A DNA stretch of 64,000 bases from Flavobacterium sp. ENC (GTDB taxonomy: Bacteria > Bacteroidota > Bacteroidia > Flavobacteriales > Flavobacteriaceae): assembly GCF_020991415.1 (NCBI RefSeq), contig NZ_JAJMOY010000008.1:62001-126000 (forward strand), written 5' to 3'. Position 1 is the first letter of the stretch, and each line of letters opens with the position of its first letter. Below are positions 55,356 to 63,810 of this stretch, piece after piece. The notes under the pieces are model-generated. The model was not told where the DNA came from, ran no database searches, and saw nothing but the letters and a program-made list of their open reading frames with translations. A program made the translations under genes and the position numbers.

Positions 55356-56360
55356 ATGAAAAAAAAATTGGAAGCCGATTTAATCAGCATTGCACATCGA
55401 ATTTTAAAATTAAAAAATAAATCCGATATCAATCAATTGTATCTTGAAACACAGAAATTATATGAGAAACTGGCCGTTTTGAAATTTGTGGATGAAAATT
55501 TTGACACTTTAAAACCAACAATTGGCCGCAGTGAAATCGAATCCACGATAGAAACTGTTTTCGAAAAAGAAGAAACAACTATTCCGGCTACAATTACAGC
55601 GGAAGAAGAAATCCCTGCTCCGGTTGCAGAAACGGCAACTGAAACAACACCGGAACCTGAGGTTATTGAAGAAACAAAAGAAGAAATAGTTGCAGAAACC
55701 GCCGAAGAAATACTTCCGGAACCAGTTGTCGAAACTGTGGAAGAATCTGTTGAAGAACCTGCCGCAGCAATCGAAGAACCGGTTACCGAAGATGAAAAAA
55801 AACCTGAAACAACTGAAGAGCTTTCTTTTAGAACGGTAAACGATTTAAAACCAATTCCAGATTTCAAACCCTCGTTTGAATTGGAAACAGAAGAAAAAAT
55901 AGAAGAAGAACCGAAAGCTGAAGCTCCTGCCAAATCAGATGCGGTTCACATTTCGTTTGAAGATATACTGGGTGTTAATTACGCTGATGCCCAATTTGTA
56001 AAAGTAGACAGTTTTGAAAATGTTACCTCTACTCCGCCTACGGCAACAAACGAATTTAAGGAAGCCGAAGTAAAAACGGCCATTCTGGAAGCTTCAAAAC
56101 CGAAAGCAGTTCCCTTAAACGAAAAACTGGGAAAAGGTTTTCATATCGATTTGAATGACAGGATCGCCTTTACCAAAAACCTTTTCGGAAACAGTACCGA
56201 AGATTACAGCCGCGTTTTAAATCAGTTACTGACTTTTGATTCTTACCATGAAGCTATTGATTTTATAGACAATATGGTAAAACCGGATTACAACAATTGG
56301 GAAGGAAAAGACGATTATGCACAACGTTTTCTGGAAATCGTAGAAAAGAAATTCTCATAA
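55356..56360 (+). CDS. Acidic-repeat protein, function unknown
   Basis: 334 residues, no signal peptide or membrane segment. The first 60 residues are a helical region (IAHRILKLKNKSDINQLYLE, LYEKLAVLKFVDENFDTLKP). Residues about 65-195 are a Glu/Pro/Thr/Val-rich low-complexity stretch (ETTPEPEVIEETKEEIVAET), and residues about 255-334 a conserved-looking acidic helical end (HIDLNDRIAFTKNLFGNSTE, YSRVLNQLLTFDSYHEAIDF). I recognise no function. The two structured ends joined by a disordered acidic linker suggest a scaffold or adaptor, but this is inference. Confidence 0.7.
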   Translation: MKKKLEADLISIAHRILKLKNKSDINQLYLETQKLYEKLAVLKFVDENFDTLKPTIGRSEIESTIETVFEKEETTIPATITAEEEIPAPVAETATETTPEPEVIEETKEEIVAETAEEILPEPVVETVEESVEEPAAAIEEPVTEDEKKPETTEELSFRTVNDLKPIPDFKPSFELETEEKIEEEPKAEAPAKSDAVHISFEDILGVNYADAQFVKVDSFENVTSTPPTATNEFKEAEVKTAILEASKPKAVPLNEKLGKGFHIDLNDRIAFTKNLFGNSTEDYSRVLNQLLTFDSYHEAIDFIDNMVKPDYNNWEGKDDYAQRFLEIVEKKFS

Positions 56361-56388
56361 AAGTAAAACACAGATCACTTCATTTGTT

Positions 56389-56412
56389 CGCTGTCGCCCG
56401 GTCACGAATTTA
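56389..56412. repeat. CGCCCGGTCAC element
   Basis: TTCGCTGTCGCCCGGTCACG matches, in inverted orientation, the GTGACTCGGGCGACA element of the 321-400 repeat. Weak, but the words are long enough to be related. Confidence 0.4.
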
Positions 56413-56482
56413 TTCGTTTGAACTTTTCCAAAACAGCTGCAATCTGTGAATTTGTGAAATTCGTTTTATAATATAAAAAACT

Positions 56483-57211
56483 ATGTCAAAATTATATATC
56501 GTTCCAACACCAATAGGCAATCTTGAAGACATGACTTTTCGTGCCATCCGCATCCTGAAAGAAGTGGATTTGATTTTAGCCGAAGATACCCGAACGAGTG
56601 GCAAGCTCTTAAAGCATTTTGAAATTGGCACACACATGTACAGCCATCACATGCACAATGAGCACAAAACGACCGAAAATCTGATTGCCCGTTTAAAAGC
56701 CGGCGAAACCATCGCACTAATTTCTGATGCCGGAACTCCCGCCATTTCAGATCCGGGCTTTTTACTGACCCGTGCCTGTGTTGAGAATAAAATAGAAGTG
56801 GAATGTTTACCCGGTGCAACCGCATTTGTTCCTGCTTTGGTCAACAGCGGACTGCCCAATGACCGGTTTATTTTTGAAGGTTTTCTTCCGGAGAAAAAAG
56901 GGCGTCAAACCCGATTTTTAGCACTTGCCGAAGAAACCAGAACGATGATCCTGTATGTTTCCCCACATAAGTTGCTAAAAACTTTGGTCGAATTTGTGAC
57001 GTATTTCGGCGAGGACAGACAGATTTGTGTTTGCAGGGAATTATCAAAGTTACACGAAGAAAATGTACGCGGAACCGCCAAAGAAGTTTTAGCCCACTTT
57101 GAAAAAACAGCCCCACGCGGTGAAATTGTCGTAGTGGTTGCCGGAAAAACCATAACAAAAGAACCTAAGAAAAGTAAGTTTTCTAAGGATGAAAAAGAAG
57201 AAGAAGATTAA
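56483..57211 (+). CDS. rsmI: 16S rRNA (cytidine(1402)-2'-O)-methyltransferase RsmI
   Basis: Methylates the 2'-OH of C1402 in 16S rRNA. The 242-residue protein shows LYIVPTPIGNLEDMTFRAIR, the ILAEDTRTSGKLLKH segment, LISDAGTPAISDPG and CLPGATAFVPALVNSGLPND, which are the SAM-dependent RsmI (tetrapyrrole-methylase fold) landmarks. A Lys/Glu-rich tail of about 15 residues ends it. It is preceded by a 122-bp gap with a REP-like element. Transcribed alone. Confidence 0.95.
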   Translation: MSKLYIVPTPIGNLEDMTFRAIRILKEVDLILAEDTRTSGKLLKHFEIGTHMYSHHMHNEHKTTENLIARLKAGETIALISDAGTPAISDPGFLLTRACVENKIEVECLPGATAFVPALVNSGLPNDRFIFEGFLPEKKGRQTRFLALAEETRTMILYVSPHKLLKTLVEFVTYFGEDRQICVCRELSKLHEENVRGTAKEVLAHFEKTAPRGEIVVVVAGKTITKEPKKSKFSKDEKEEED

Positions 57212-57252
57212 ATTATTGATGCCACAAATTTTACAAATCAATAAAAAATAGT

Positions 57253-57315
57253 TTGCCACGAATTACACAAATTCCCACTAATTAAATTCGCGATAATTGG
57301 TGCAATTCGTGGCAA
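57253..57315. repeat. GCCACGAATT repeat with complementary ends
   Basis: GCCACGAATTACACAAATTC at the left and GAATT-GGTGCAATTCGTGGC-type sequence at the right are complementary, so the copy can fold. Same family as at 321, 46594 and 49640. Confidence 0.7.
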
Positions 57316-57331
57316 AAAAAGCCTAACAATT

Positions 57332-57676
57332 ATGAGCATACAAGCCTTTTTAGAAAAATTAAAACAAACTCCGACTGCAATTGCTTTTAGTGAAACCATT
57401 GCAACTGTAGAAGAAAATTACAACTTTACTCCAACCGCTTTTCAAAACGGAACACAGCACAATGCTGCCGGAGAGAATTCAGGCTCGTGTAAAGTATTTG
57501 CTTTTGCTCAATTGCAAAACTTAACCAAAGACGAAACCTTAGCCTGTTTCGGAGCTTATTACTTTGATGAAGTTTTAGGAGATCCAGATGGAACCAACCA
57601 TCAAAACATTCGGAATTTCATCAACACAGGCTGGGACGGAATTCAATTTGATGGGAATGCTTTGGAGTTAAAATAA
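57332..57676 (+). CDS. HopJ-family protein
   Basis: 114 residues matching the HopJ type III effector family in the database sense: FLEKLKQTPTAIAFSETIAT at the start, NYNFTPTAFQNGTQHNAAGE, SCKVFAFAQLQNLTKDETLA, CFGAYYFDEVLGDPDGTNHQ and RNFINTGWDGIQFDGNAL. The family name comes from a Pseudomonas protein, but the family is widespread in bacteria without a type III system, so effector activity should not be assumed here. Function unknown. Not part of an obvious operon. Confidence 0.88.
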   Translation: MSIQAFLEKLKQTPTAIAFSETIATVEENYNFTPTAFQNGTQHNAAGENSGSCKVFAFAQLQNLTKDETLACFGAYYFDEVLGDPDGTNHQNIRNFINTGWDGIQFDGNALELK

Positions 57677-57703
57677 AATGCTAATACCTTTTAAAAGTTA
57701 CTA

Positions 57704-58198
57704 ATGAAAGAAAGATTAGAAGAAATCCCGGTGATACTATTTCTAATTATAGTTGCAATTCCTTTATCTCTATTATTTCTTCCTATAATTTTTATTTATT
57801 TAGTCTTTGATTTTTTTCAAAGAAAGCGATTCAAAAAAAGATATAGTAATTATTTATTATCCATTGAAGGAAAAAAATTCTTTTGCTATACGAATCGAAA
57901 AAACAGTCATCACTATATTGAAAAAAATATAATACCAAATCTTTCAGGTGACGTTGAATGTGTTTTTCTGGAAGGTAAAAATTTAAAAACCGAATACATT
58001 CAGGAATACATTTCTCATATGCTGGCTGCCATTTCTGATCGAAAAGGTTTTCCATACGTAATAAAAATCAACAATGGAAAAGCACTGGGCAAATCGATGA
58101 ATAATGAATTTTATACTTTCAAAAGTCAAAATAAAAGCCCCGAAGATTTACTAATTTTAATAAACAGCAGTTTTGATAATCTAAAATCATCACTCTAA
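57704..58198 (+). CDS. Unrecognised membrane-anchored protein
   Basis: 164 residues. One long hydrophobic stretch (about residues 9-38, IPVILFLIIVAIPLSLLFLP) anchors the protein, followed by a basic stop-transfer stretch (FFQRKRFKKRYSNY) and a soluble domain of about 115 residues with an alternating pattern (FCYTNRKNSHHYIEKNIIPN, GDVECVFLEGKNLKTEYIQE). No named domain recognised. It starts 28 bp after the HopJ-family gene and ends 18 bp before recJ, so it may be part of that transcript. Confidence 0.65.
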   Translation: MKERLEEIPVILFLIIVAIPLSLLFLPIIFIYLVFDFFQRKRFKKRYSNYLLSIEGKKFFCYTNRKNSHHYIEKNIIPNLSGDVECVFLEGKNLKTEYIQEYISHMLAAISDRKGFPYVIKINNGKALGKSMNNEFYTFKSQNKSPEDLLILINSSFDNLKSSL

Positions 58199-58215
58199 AA
58201 ATCTACAATAAAAAA

Positions 58216-59919
58216 ATGCGTTGGACATTAAAACCAAAACCTTCTGAAGATAAAATTAAACATTTGGCTCAGGCCCTGAATGTAGAGGATTTTGTAGCAA
58301 CACTTTTGATTCAGCGTGGCATTGAAACATTTGAAGCTGCCCGCGATTTCTTCCGCCCTTCATTAGAACACCTGCATGATCCGTTCCTAATGAAAGACAT
58401 GGACAAAGCCGTTGCCCGAATAGAATCGGCCATCGAAAACCAGGAAAACATATTGGTTTTCGGCGATTACGATGTCGACGGAACAACAGCTGTATCTTTG
58501 GTTTCTTCTTATTTAAAATCACATTATCCGAATATTGCAACTTACATTCCGGATCGTTATGACGAAGGTTACGGAATTTCTTTTAAAGGAATTGACTTCG
58601 CAGACGATAACGGATTTTCCTTAATTATCGCGCTTGACTGTGGTATCAAATCCATCGATCATATCGCTTACGCCAAAGAAAAAAACATCGATTTTATCAT
58701 TTGCGATCACCACAGGCCGGGAGAATTTCTTCCTGATGCTGTTGCGATCCTGGACCCTAAGAGAGAAGACTGCTCTTATCCGTATGACGAGTTATGCGGT
58801 TGTGGGGTTGGCTTTAAACTGATTCAGGCTTTAGGAAAAAACAGAGGTGAAAGCACAGTAGATTTAGTTCCGTATCTTGATTTGGTGGCCACGGCAATTG
58901 CGGCAGATATCGTTCCGATTACAGGCGAAAACAGAGTATTAGCTTATTTTGGATTACAGGTGATCAACAGTGATCCGAGACCGGGAATTAAAGCTTTGGT
59001 ACATCAGATAAAAAAGAAAGTCTTAGATATCAGCGATGTTGTTTTTATTATTTCGCCGCGAATAAATGCAGCCGGAAGAATCAAACACGGCAATCACGCG
59101 GTTGAATTACTCACCGAATTTGATTTTGAGCAGGCACAGCAATTTGCCTCGGAAATTGAGCAATATAATGCTGACCGTAAAGATTTAGATAAAAAAATTA
59201 CCAAGGAGGCTTTTCAGCAGATTATAACAAACAACGAAGAAGAAAGATTTTCTACCGTTGTTTTTCAGGAAGACTGGCACAAAGGTGTGATCGGAATCGT
59301 AGCTTCAAGATTAATTGAAACGTATTATCGTCCGACATTGGTTTTTACTAAAAGCGGTGACAAATATGCCGCTTCTGCAAGATCTGTAAAAGGTTTTGAT
59401 GTGTACAATGCACTTGATGCCTGCGCCCATCATCTGGAGCAATTTGGAGGTCACATGTATGCCGCGGGAATGACCTTAAAAGCAGAAAACTACAAACCTT
59501 TTAAAGAAGCTTTTGAACAACAGGTTTCAGAAACTATCCTACCGGAAATGCGAACCCCGGAAATCGAGATTGATGCCGAAATAAACTTCAGAGATATCAC
59601 ACCAAAACTGATACGGATTTTAAAACAATTCGAACCTTTTGGCCCGCAAAACATGACGCCTGTTTTTATGACATCAGAGGTAACAGACACAGGTTATGCC
59701 AAAACCCTGGGTGCAGATGAAGAACACCTGAGGCTTTTCGTCAAACAGCCTGAAAGTACAGACGGAATTGCAGCCATTGGTTTCGGACTCGGAAAAAAAA
59801 TAGATATTACAAAAAATCAAAAACCTTTTCAGCTCGCCTATTGCATTGCTGAAAACGAGTGGAACAATACCGTTTCTACTCAGCTTATGCTAAAAGATAT
59901 CAGAACAAATGACAGATAA
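58216..59919 (+). CDS. recJ: Single-stranded-DNA exonuclease RecJ
   Basis: A 5'-3' ssDNA exonuclease in recombination and mismatch repair. The 567-residue protein has the DHH-family motifs: FGDYDVDGTTA (metal-binding Asp at residues 84-88), ALDCGIKS, FIICDHHRPGE and GCGVGFKLIQA, and the second domain with ISPRINAAGRIKHGNHAVEL, GVIGIVASRLIE and GGHMYAAGM (DHHA1), then an OB-type end. The MFS gene starts 11 bp before the stop codon, which suggests translational coupling. Confidence 0.95.
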   Translation: MRWTLKPKPSEDKIKHLAQALNVEDFVATLLIQRGIETFEAARDFFRPSLEHLHDPFLMKDMDKAVARIESAIENQENILVFGDYDVDGTTAVSLVSSYLKSHYPNIATYIPDRYDEGYGISFKGIDFADDNGFSLIIALDCGIKSIDHIAYAKEKNIDFIICDHHRPGEFLPDAVAILDPKREDCSYPYDELCGCGVGFKLIQALGKNRGESTVDLVPYLDLVATAIAADIVPITGENRVLAYFGLQVINSDPRPGIKALVHQIKKKVLDISDVVFIISPRINAAGRIKHGNHAVELLTEFDFEQAQQFASEIEQYNADRKDLDKKITKEAFQQIITNNEEERFSTVVFQEDWHKGVIGIVASRLIETYYRPTLVFTKSGDKYAASARSVKGFDVYNALDACAHHLEQFGGHMYAAGMTLKAENYKPFKEAFEQQVSETILPEMRTPEIEIDAEINFRDITPKLIRILKQFEPFGPQNMTPVFMTSEVTDTGYAKTLGADEEHLRLFVKQPESTDGIAAIGFGLGKKIDITKNQKPFQLAYCIAENEWNNTVSTQLMLKDIRTNDR

Positions 59920-61189
59920 AGTAAAAAAAGCCGATCCGTATCAGGCACTTCGTTACAGAGAATTTAATGTGTTTTTGTTATTGCGTTTTGCCATGGTTTT
60001 TGCGTGGTCGATGCAGTTTATTGTAATTGAATGGGAAGTGTACAGCTTAACCAAAAACCCGCTTTCTTTAGGAATCATTGGTTTAATGGAAGTTATCCCT
60101 GCCGTTTCGATGGCTTTATTTGCCGGACACATTGTCGATCAGAGAGAGAAAAAAGGATTACTGGTAAAATGTATTCTGGGATTTTCGGTAATTAGTTTTG
60201 GATTGTTTTTATTGACGTGGCCAAAAATTGTAGGCGAATGGTCCCCAACTGTTATTTTATATTCTATTTACTTTCTAGTCTTTTTAGGCGGATTGGTTCG
60301 TGCTTTTTTAGGCCCGACTATTTTTTCGCTGTTGTCGTTAATTGTTCCGAAGAAAGTTTATCCGAATGCCGCTACCTGGAGCAGTTCGGTCTGGCAGATT
60401 GGTTCGGTTTTAGGACCTGCTGTTGCCGGTTTTTCAATTAACTGGATGGGGGTTCACTGGTCTATGTGTCTCGTGGTTGGCTTTTCTGTCTTTTCCTTAA
60501 TGGCTTTATCTCAAATAGAGAAAAAACCAATTCTGAATCCTAAGATTGGCGAACCGGTTATGGAAAGTTTAAAAGAAGGAATCAAATTTGTATTCAACAA
60601 TAAAACCATTTTGGGTGTACTTTCCCTTGATATGGTGGCAGTTCTTTTTGGAGGAGCGGTAGCTTTATTACCTGTCTTTGCACAGGATATTTTAAAAGTC
60701 GGACCGGAAGGTTTTGGGGTTTTAAGAGCTGCTCCGGCCATTGGTGCTTTTATTACCATGCTAATTTCGGCTTACGTCCCATTGTATAAGAAAGCCGGAA
60801 TGAAACTTCTGGTTGCCATTTTTGTTTTCGGATTGTGTATTATCTTATTTGGTATTTCGACTCTTTTCTGGCTTTCTGTTGTGGCTTTATTCCTGAGCGG
60901 TGTTGCCGACGGAATTTCTGTTGTCATCCGCCAGACTATTTTACAGCTTAAAACGCCCGATCATATGCGCGGAAGGGTTGCGGCCGTAAACTCCATGTTC
61001 GTTGGTTCCTCAAACGAATTAGGGGCTTTTGAAAGCGGTTTAACAGCCAAACTGATGGGAACTGTAACTTCTGTTGTTTTCGGAGGAAGCATGACGCTTT
61101 TAACGGTTCTTGGATTCGGAATAAAATCTCCTACTTTCAGAAACTTAGACCTTCGAAAAGATATGGAAGACCATCAGAATATGGAGTAA
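59909..61189 (+). CDS. Major facilitator superfamily transporter
   Basis: 426 residues, about 12 membrane helices. The Met 59909 is in a region overlapping the end of recJ by 11 bp. Features include LRYREFNVFLLLRFAMVFAW, the loop motif GHIVDQREKKGLLV between helices 2 and 3, GGLVRAFLGPTIFSLLSLIV, and a final RMRGRVAAVNSMF-type segment (DHMRGRVAAVNSMFVGSSNE). The pattern is that of drug-exporter-like MFS (the enterobactin exporter EntS/NreB group), but the substrate is not fixed. No regulator is adjacent. Confidence 0.87.
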   Translation: MTDKVKKADPYQALRYREFNVFLLLRFAMVFAWSMQFIVIEWEVYSLTKNPLSLGIIGLMEVIPAVSMALFAGHIVDQREKKGLLVKCILGFSVISFGLFLLTWPKIVGEWSPTVILYSIYFLVFLGGLVRAFLGPTIFSLLSLIVPKKVYPNAATWSSSVWQIGSVLGPAVAGFSINWMGVHWSMCLVVGFSVFSLMALSQIEKKPILNPKIGEPVMESLKEGIKFVFNNKTILGVLSLDMVAVLFGGAVALLPVFAQDILKVGPEGFGVLRAAPAIGAFITMLISAYVPLYKKAGMKLLVAIFVFGLCIILFGISTLFWLSVVALFLSGVADGISVVIRQTILQLKTPDHMRGRVAAVNSMFVGSSNELGAFESGLTAKLMGTVTSVVFGGSMTLLTVLGFGIKSPTFRNLDLRKDMEDHQNME

Positions 61190-61331
61190 AAATTTCTTGT
61201 ACCATAGAAATTCCAAACTTTTAAATTGCTTCGCCTATTCGCTATCGCTCGGGTCCAAATTCCAATATTCTTTAACTGAAAATTTTCAATCTTTTATGAA
61301 TTTTTTATTTAGAATTAATATAAATAATATT

Positions 61332-61339
61332 TATATTTG
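61332..61339 (+). promoter_or_regulatory. -7 promoter element TATATTTG
   Basis: Exact TAnnTTTG match 19 bp before ATG 61359. The preceding spacer (61190-61331) holds a CGCTATCGCTCGGGTCC element near 61230-61252, similar to REP-like words elsewhere in the window. Confidence 0.5.
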
Positions 61340-61358
61340 TTGAAATAAAAGATTTACG

Positions 61359-61715
61359 ATGAGAGAAATTGAACAAATTTACCACAACAATTTTGGAATA
61401 GCCTTTTACTGGAAAAAGGGAAAAGAAGTTATCTCAGAGAAAGTACAGTTAGTTTTTAAAGAAACCGGTTTCTATTTTACAGTGGCAGAACTGAATCAAT
61501 TCTGCGACTTGATTGAAAACAGTCTTATTGAAAATGCGTGTTGTGATGCATGTGAATTAAAAAACTCCTGTCATAAATTTTTGCTCAAAACACCTTGTGC
61601 CGCGATTGATTTAGCGGTTTCGATGAAAGAATTAAAATCCATTAAAGATTTAGTCGAAGGTTCTTTATTCAAAATTGAACTGGAAGAGTATGTTTACGGC
61701 GTCGGCCTAAACTAA
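61359..61715 (+). CDS. Small cysteine-cluster protein, function unknown
   Basis: 118 residues, no signal peptide or membrane segment. The N-terminal half is a beta-type region (GIAFYWKKGKEVISEKVQLV) and the centre holds a cysteine cluster: CCDACELKNSCHKFLLKTPC (residues about 62-81), with spacing suited to bind a metal. I recall similar short proteins in Flavobacteriia but cannot name the family firmly. Next to a multiheme cytochrome gene, so a link to metal or redox handling is possible but not shown. Confidence 0.7.
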   Translation: MREIEQIYHNNFGIAFYWKKGKEVISEKVQLVFKETGFYFTVAELNQFCDLIENSLIENACCDACELKNSCHKFLLKTPCAAIDLAVSMKELKSIKDLVEGSLFKIELEEYVYGVGLN

Positions 61716-61786
61716 GAAGCATTCTAATATTATTTAACAGTTATTTTTCATTAAAGAAATATATTTTAGATTTAAACTAAAAAAAG

Positions 61787-61794
61787 TATATTTA
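61787..61794 (+). promoter_or_regulatory. -7 promoter candidate TATATTTA
   Basis: One mismatch to TAnnTTTG, ending 5 bp before ATG 61800 of the cytochrome gene; a near-leaderless mRNA if used. Confidence 0.35.
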
Positions 61795-61799
61795 CTACA

Positions 61800-63011
61800 A
61801 TGAAAAAAATAAGGTTTCTTTTTGCCCTAGTTGTTTTGGCGGTTCTGCTGACAAACTGCACCAACAAATCTGACGAATACATTGATCCGCGCGGAACCGA
61901 TTATGCCGGTTCGGAAAGCTGCATTCAATGTCATCAGACGCAATATGAATCTGCTTTTCACAGTTCCCATTTTAAAGCTTCCGCTCCCGCAACCAAAGAA
62001 AATATCCTGGGACATTTTACCAATGGCAAAAATACATTCGTTTATGACAAAGACACTAAGCTTGTCATGGAAGAACGTAACGACAGTCTTTATCAGGTTG
62101 TATACAAAAATGGAAAGGAAGTTAAGGCTTATCCTTTTGAAATTCTTTTCGGAACCAAACATGCCCAGACGAGTGCGTACTGGAAAAATCATTTTACTTA
62201 CGAACTGCCTGTTTCTTACTACAAATCAATCAACAGCTGGGCGACAAGTCCCGGATATTCCGCTACAATTCCCAATTTTGAGAGAGAAATTGACAAGGAA
62301 TGTTTTGCCTGCCATAGTTCTAATATTGCAAGCCGATATGTTACAACAAGTTCTGACAGTATTACTTTTATGACCATGGAAGTGGAAGAATTCATGAATA
62401 AAAAAACAATGCTGTACGGAATAGATTGCGAGCGTTGCCACGGACCTGCCAAAAAACACGTTCAGACGCATTTAAAGTTTCCGGATTTAAAAATCGCCCA
62501 GGACATTGTCGCATTCAAAAACTTAAACAGACAGCAAAAAATAGATGCCTGCGCTTTATGCCATTCGGGAAATGCTAAGATGAAACTAAAATCACGATTT
62601 AAGTTCAGACCAGGAGAGAAACTTACCGATTATTTCATGGAGAGATCGGGTACACCGGATACCGTAAATTATGATGTTCATGGCAATCAAATGGGGCTGC
62701 TGTCGCAAAGTAAATGTTTCAAAAAAAGCCCGACTATGGATTGCATGTCCTGTCATAATCCGCATCAGGATGCCTCGCAAAACCTTGGCTCTTATTCTAA
62801 AATCTGCATGAGCTGCCATCAGCAAACCAAACACAAAGCAGCAACTGTAAAAACACTTTCGAAAACAATGCTGGCGAATAATTGTGTGGAATGCCATATG
62901 CCGAAACAGGATTCGAAAGCTATTTATTTTCAGCAATCCAATAAGGCTCCGATTACCAGTTATTCTTTAAGAACACATAAAATCGGAATTTATCCTGCAG
63001 TCAAAAAGTAG
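61800..63011 (+). CDS. Seven-heme c-type cytochrome, lipoprotein
   Basis: 403 residues. A lipoprotein signal ends at Cys20 (LLTNC). Seven CxxCH heme-binding motifs follow: CIQCH (residues 41-45), CFACH, CERCH, CALCH, CMSCH, CMSCH and CVECH. It fits the multiheme cytochrome c554-like group used for electron transfer in the periplasm or at the outer membrane. Regular His residues around may act as distal ligands. No catalytic nitrite- or hydroxylamine-specific sequence is recognised. The stop codon is adjacent to the stop of lpxH (convergent, no gap). The Cys-cluster gene precedes it by 84 bp. Confidence 0.9.
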   Translation: MKKIRFLFALVVLAVLLTNCTNKSDEYIDPRGTDYAGSESCIQCHQTQYESAFHSSHFKASAPATKENILGHFTNGKNTFVYDKDTKLVMEERNDSLYQVVYKNGKEVKAYPFEILFGTKHAQTSAYWKNHFTYELPVSYYKSINSWATSPGYSATIPNFEREIDKECFACHSSNIASRYVTTSSDSITFMTMEVEEFMNKKTMLYGIDCERCHGPAKKHVQTHLKFPDLKIAQDIVAFKNLNRQQKIDACALCHSGNAKMKLKSRFKFRPGEKLTDYFMERSGTPDTVNYDVHGNQMGLLSQSKCFKKSPTMDCMSCHNPHQDASQNLGSYSKICMSCHQQTKHKAATVKTLSKTMLANNCVECHMPKQDSKAIYFQQSNKAPITSYSLRTHKIGIYPAVKK

Positions 63012-63755
63012 TTATTTTTCGAATTTCTGAAGCTCAAAAGTTTCGCCATCAAAAACACCATAGGTAAAATATCCAATCCAGTCACCCAGATTTACATAAT
63101 TGGAATTTTCCCCAACCGGAATAATCATTGGCAAATGACGATGGCCGAAAATAAAGTAATTATAATGTCTGGTTTCAAGCTTACGTTTGGCATATAAAAC
63201 CAGCCATTCGTTTTCTTCACCCAGGAATTTCACATCTTCATCACCTGAAATCAATTTATTTTTTACCGAAAGATACTGTGCCAGACGAACCCCAACATCA
63301 GGATGCAGCCAACGGAAAAGCCATTTGGAAAAAGGATTTGTAAATACTTTTTTCATTCGTTTATAGCCTTTGTCCCCGGGTCCTTTACCGTCTCCGTGGC
63401 CAATTAAAAACGTTTTCCCATTAAAGGTGAATTCTTTATTGTCATGATAAACCGGAATATTCAATTCCGTCTGAAAGTAATCACTCATCCACAAATCGTG
63501 ATTTCCGACAAAAAAATAAATTGGAATTCCGCTATCCCGAATTTCAGCCAGTTTTCCCAAAACGCGTACAAAACCTTTTGGCACTACTGTTTTATATTCA
63601 AACCAAAAATCAAACAAATCCCCCAGCAGGAAGATCGCTTCGGCATCCTGTTTGACTTCATCCAGCCACGCTACAAATTTTCGTTCACGCGGCAAACTCA
63701 ACTCCGGAGTCGGAGCTCCAAAATGCTGATCAGAAGCGAAATATACTTTTTTCAT
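63012..63755 (-). CDS. lpxH: UDP-2,3-diacylglucosamine diphosphatase
   Basis: A lipid A biosynthesis enzyme that cleaves UDP-2,3-diacylglucosamine to lipid X and UMP. The 247-residue metallophosphoesterase has YFASDQHFGAP, FLLGDLFDFWFEY, FVGNHDLWMSDY, FLIGHGDGKGPGDKGY and the final FGHRHLP, giving the five metal-binding motifs. The size and the order agree with LpxH rather than LpxI or LpxG. Followed on the same strand by AATTCCAAAT-type words. Confidence 0.92.
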   Translation of the reverse strand: MKKVYFASDQHFGAPTPELSLPRERKFVAWLDEVKQDAEAIFLLGDLFDFWFEYKTVVPKGFVRVLGKLAEIRDSGIPIYFFVGNHDLWMSDYFQTELNIPVYHDNKEFTFNGKTFLIGHGDGKGPGDKGYKRMKKVFTNPFSKWLFRWLHPDVGVRLAQYLSVKNKLISGDEDVKFLGEENEWLVLYAKRKLETRHYNYFIFGHRHLPMIIPVGENSNYVNLGDWIGYFTYGVFDGETFELQKFEK

Positions 63756-63810
63756 GAATTGTGAATTATGATCGTTTGGAATTTGGAATTTGGAATTTTC
63801 TTATTGGAAT

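Noticed and set aside
55433..55933. A 166-codon Ser/Val/Gly-rich frame on the minus strand
   Set aside because: It is the antisense shadow of the Glu-rich linker of the acidic protein.
57332..57676. Type III effector (HopJ) as evidence for a type III secretion system
   Set aside because: The family is widespread in bacteria without that system, and no secretion genes are nearby.
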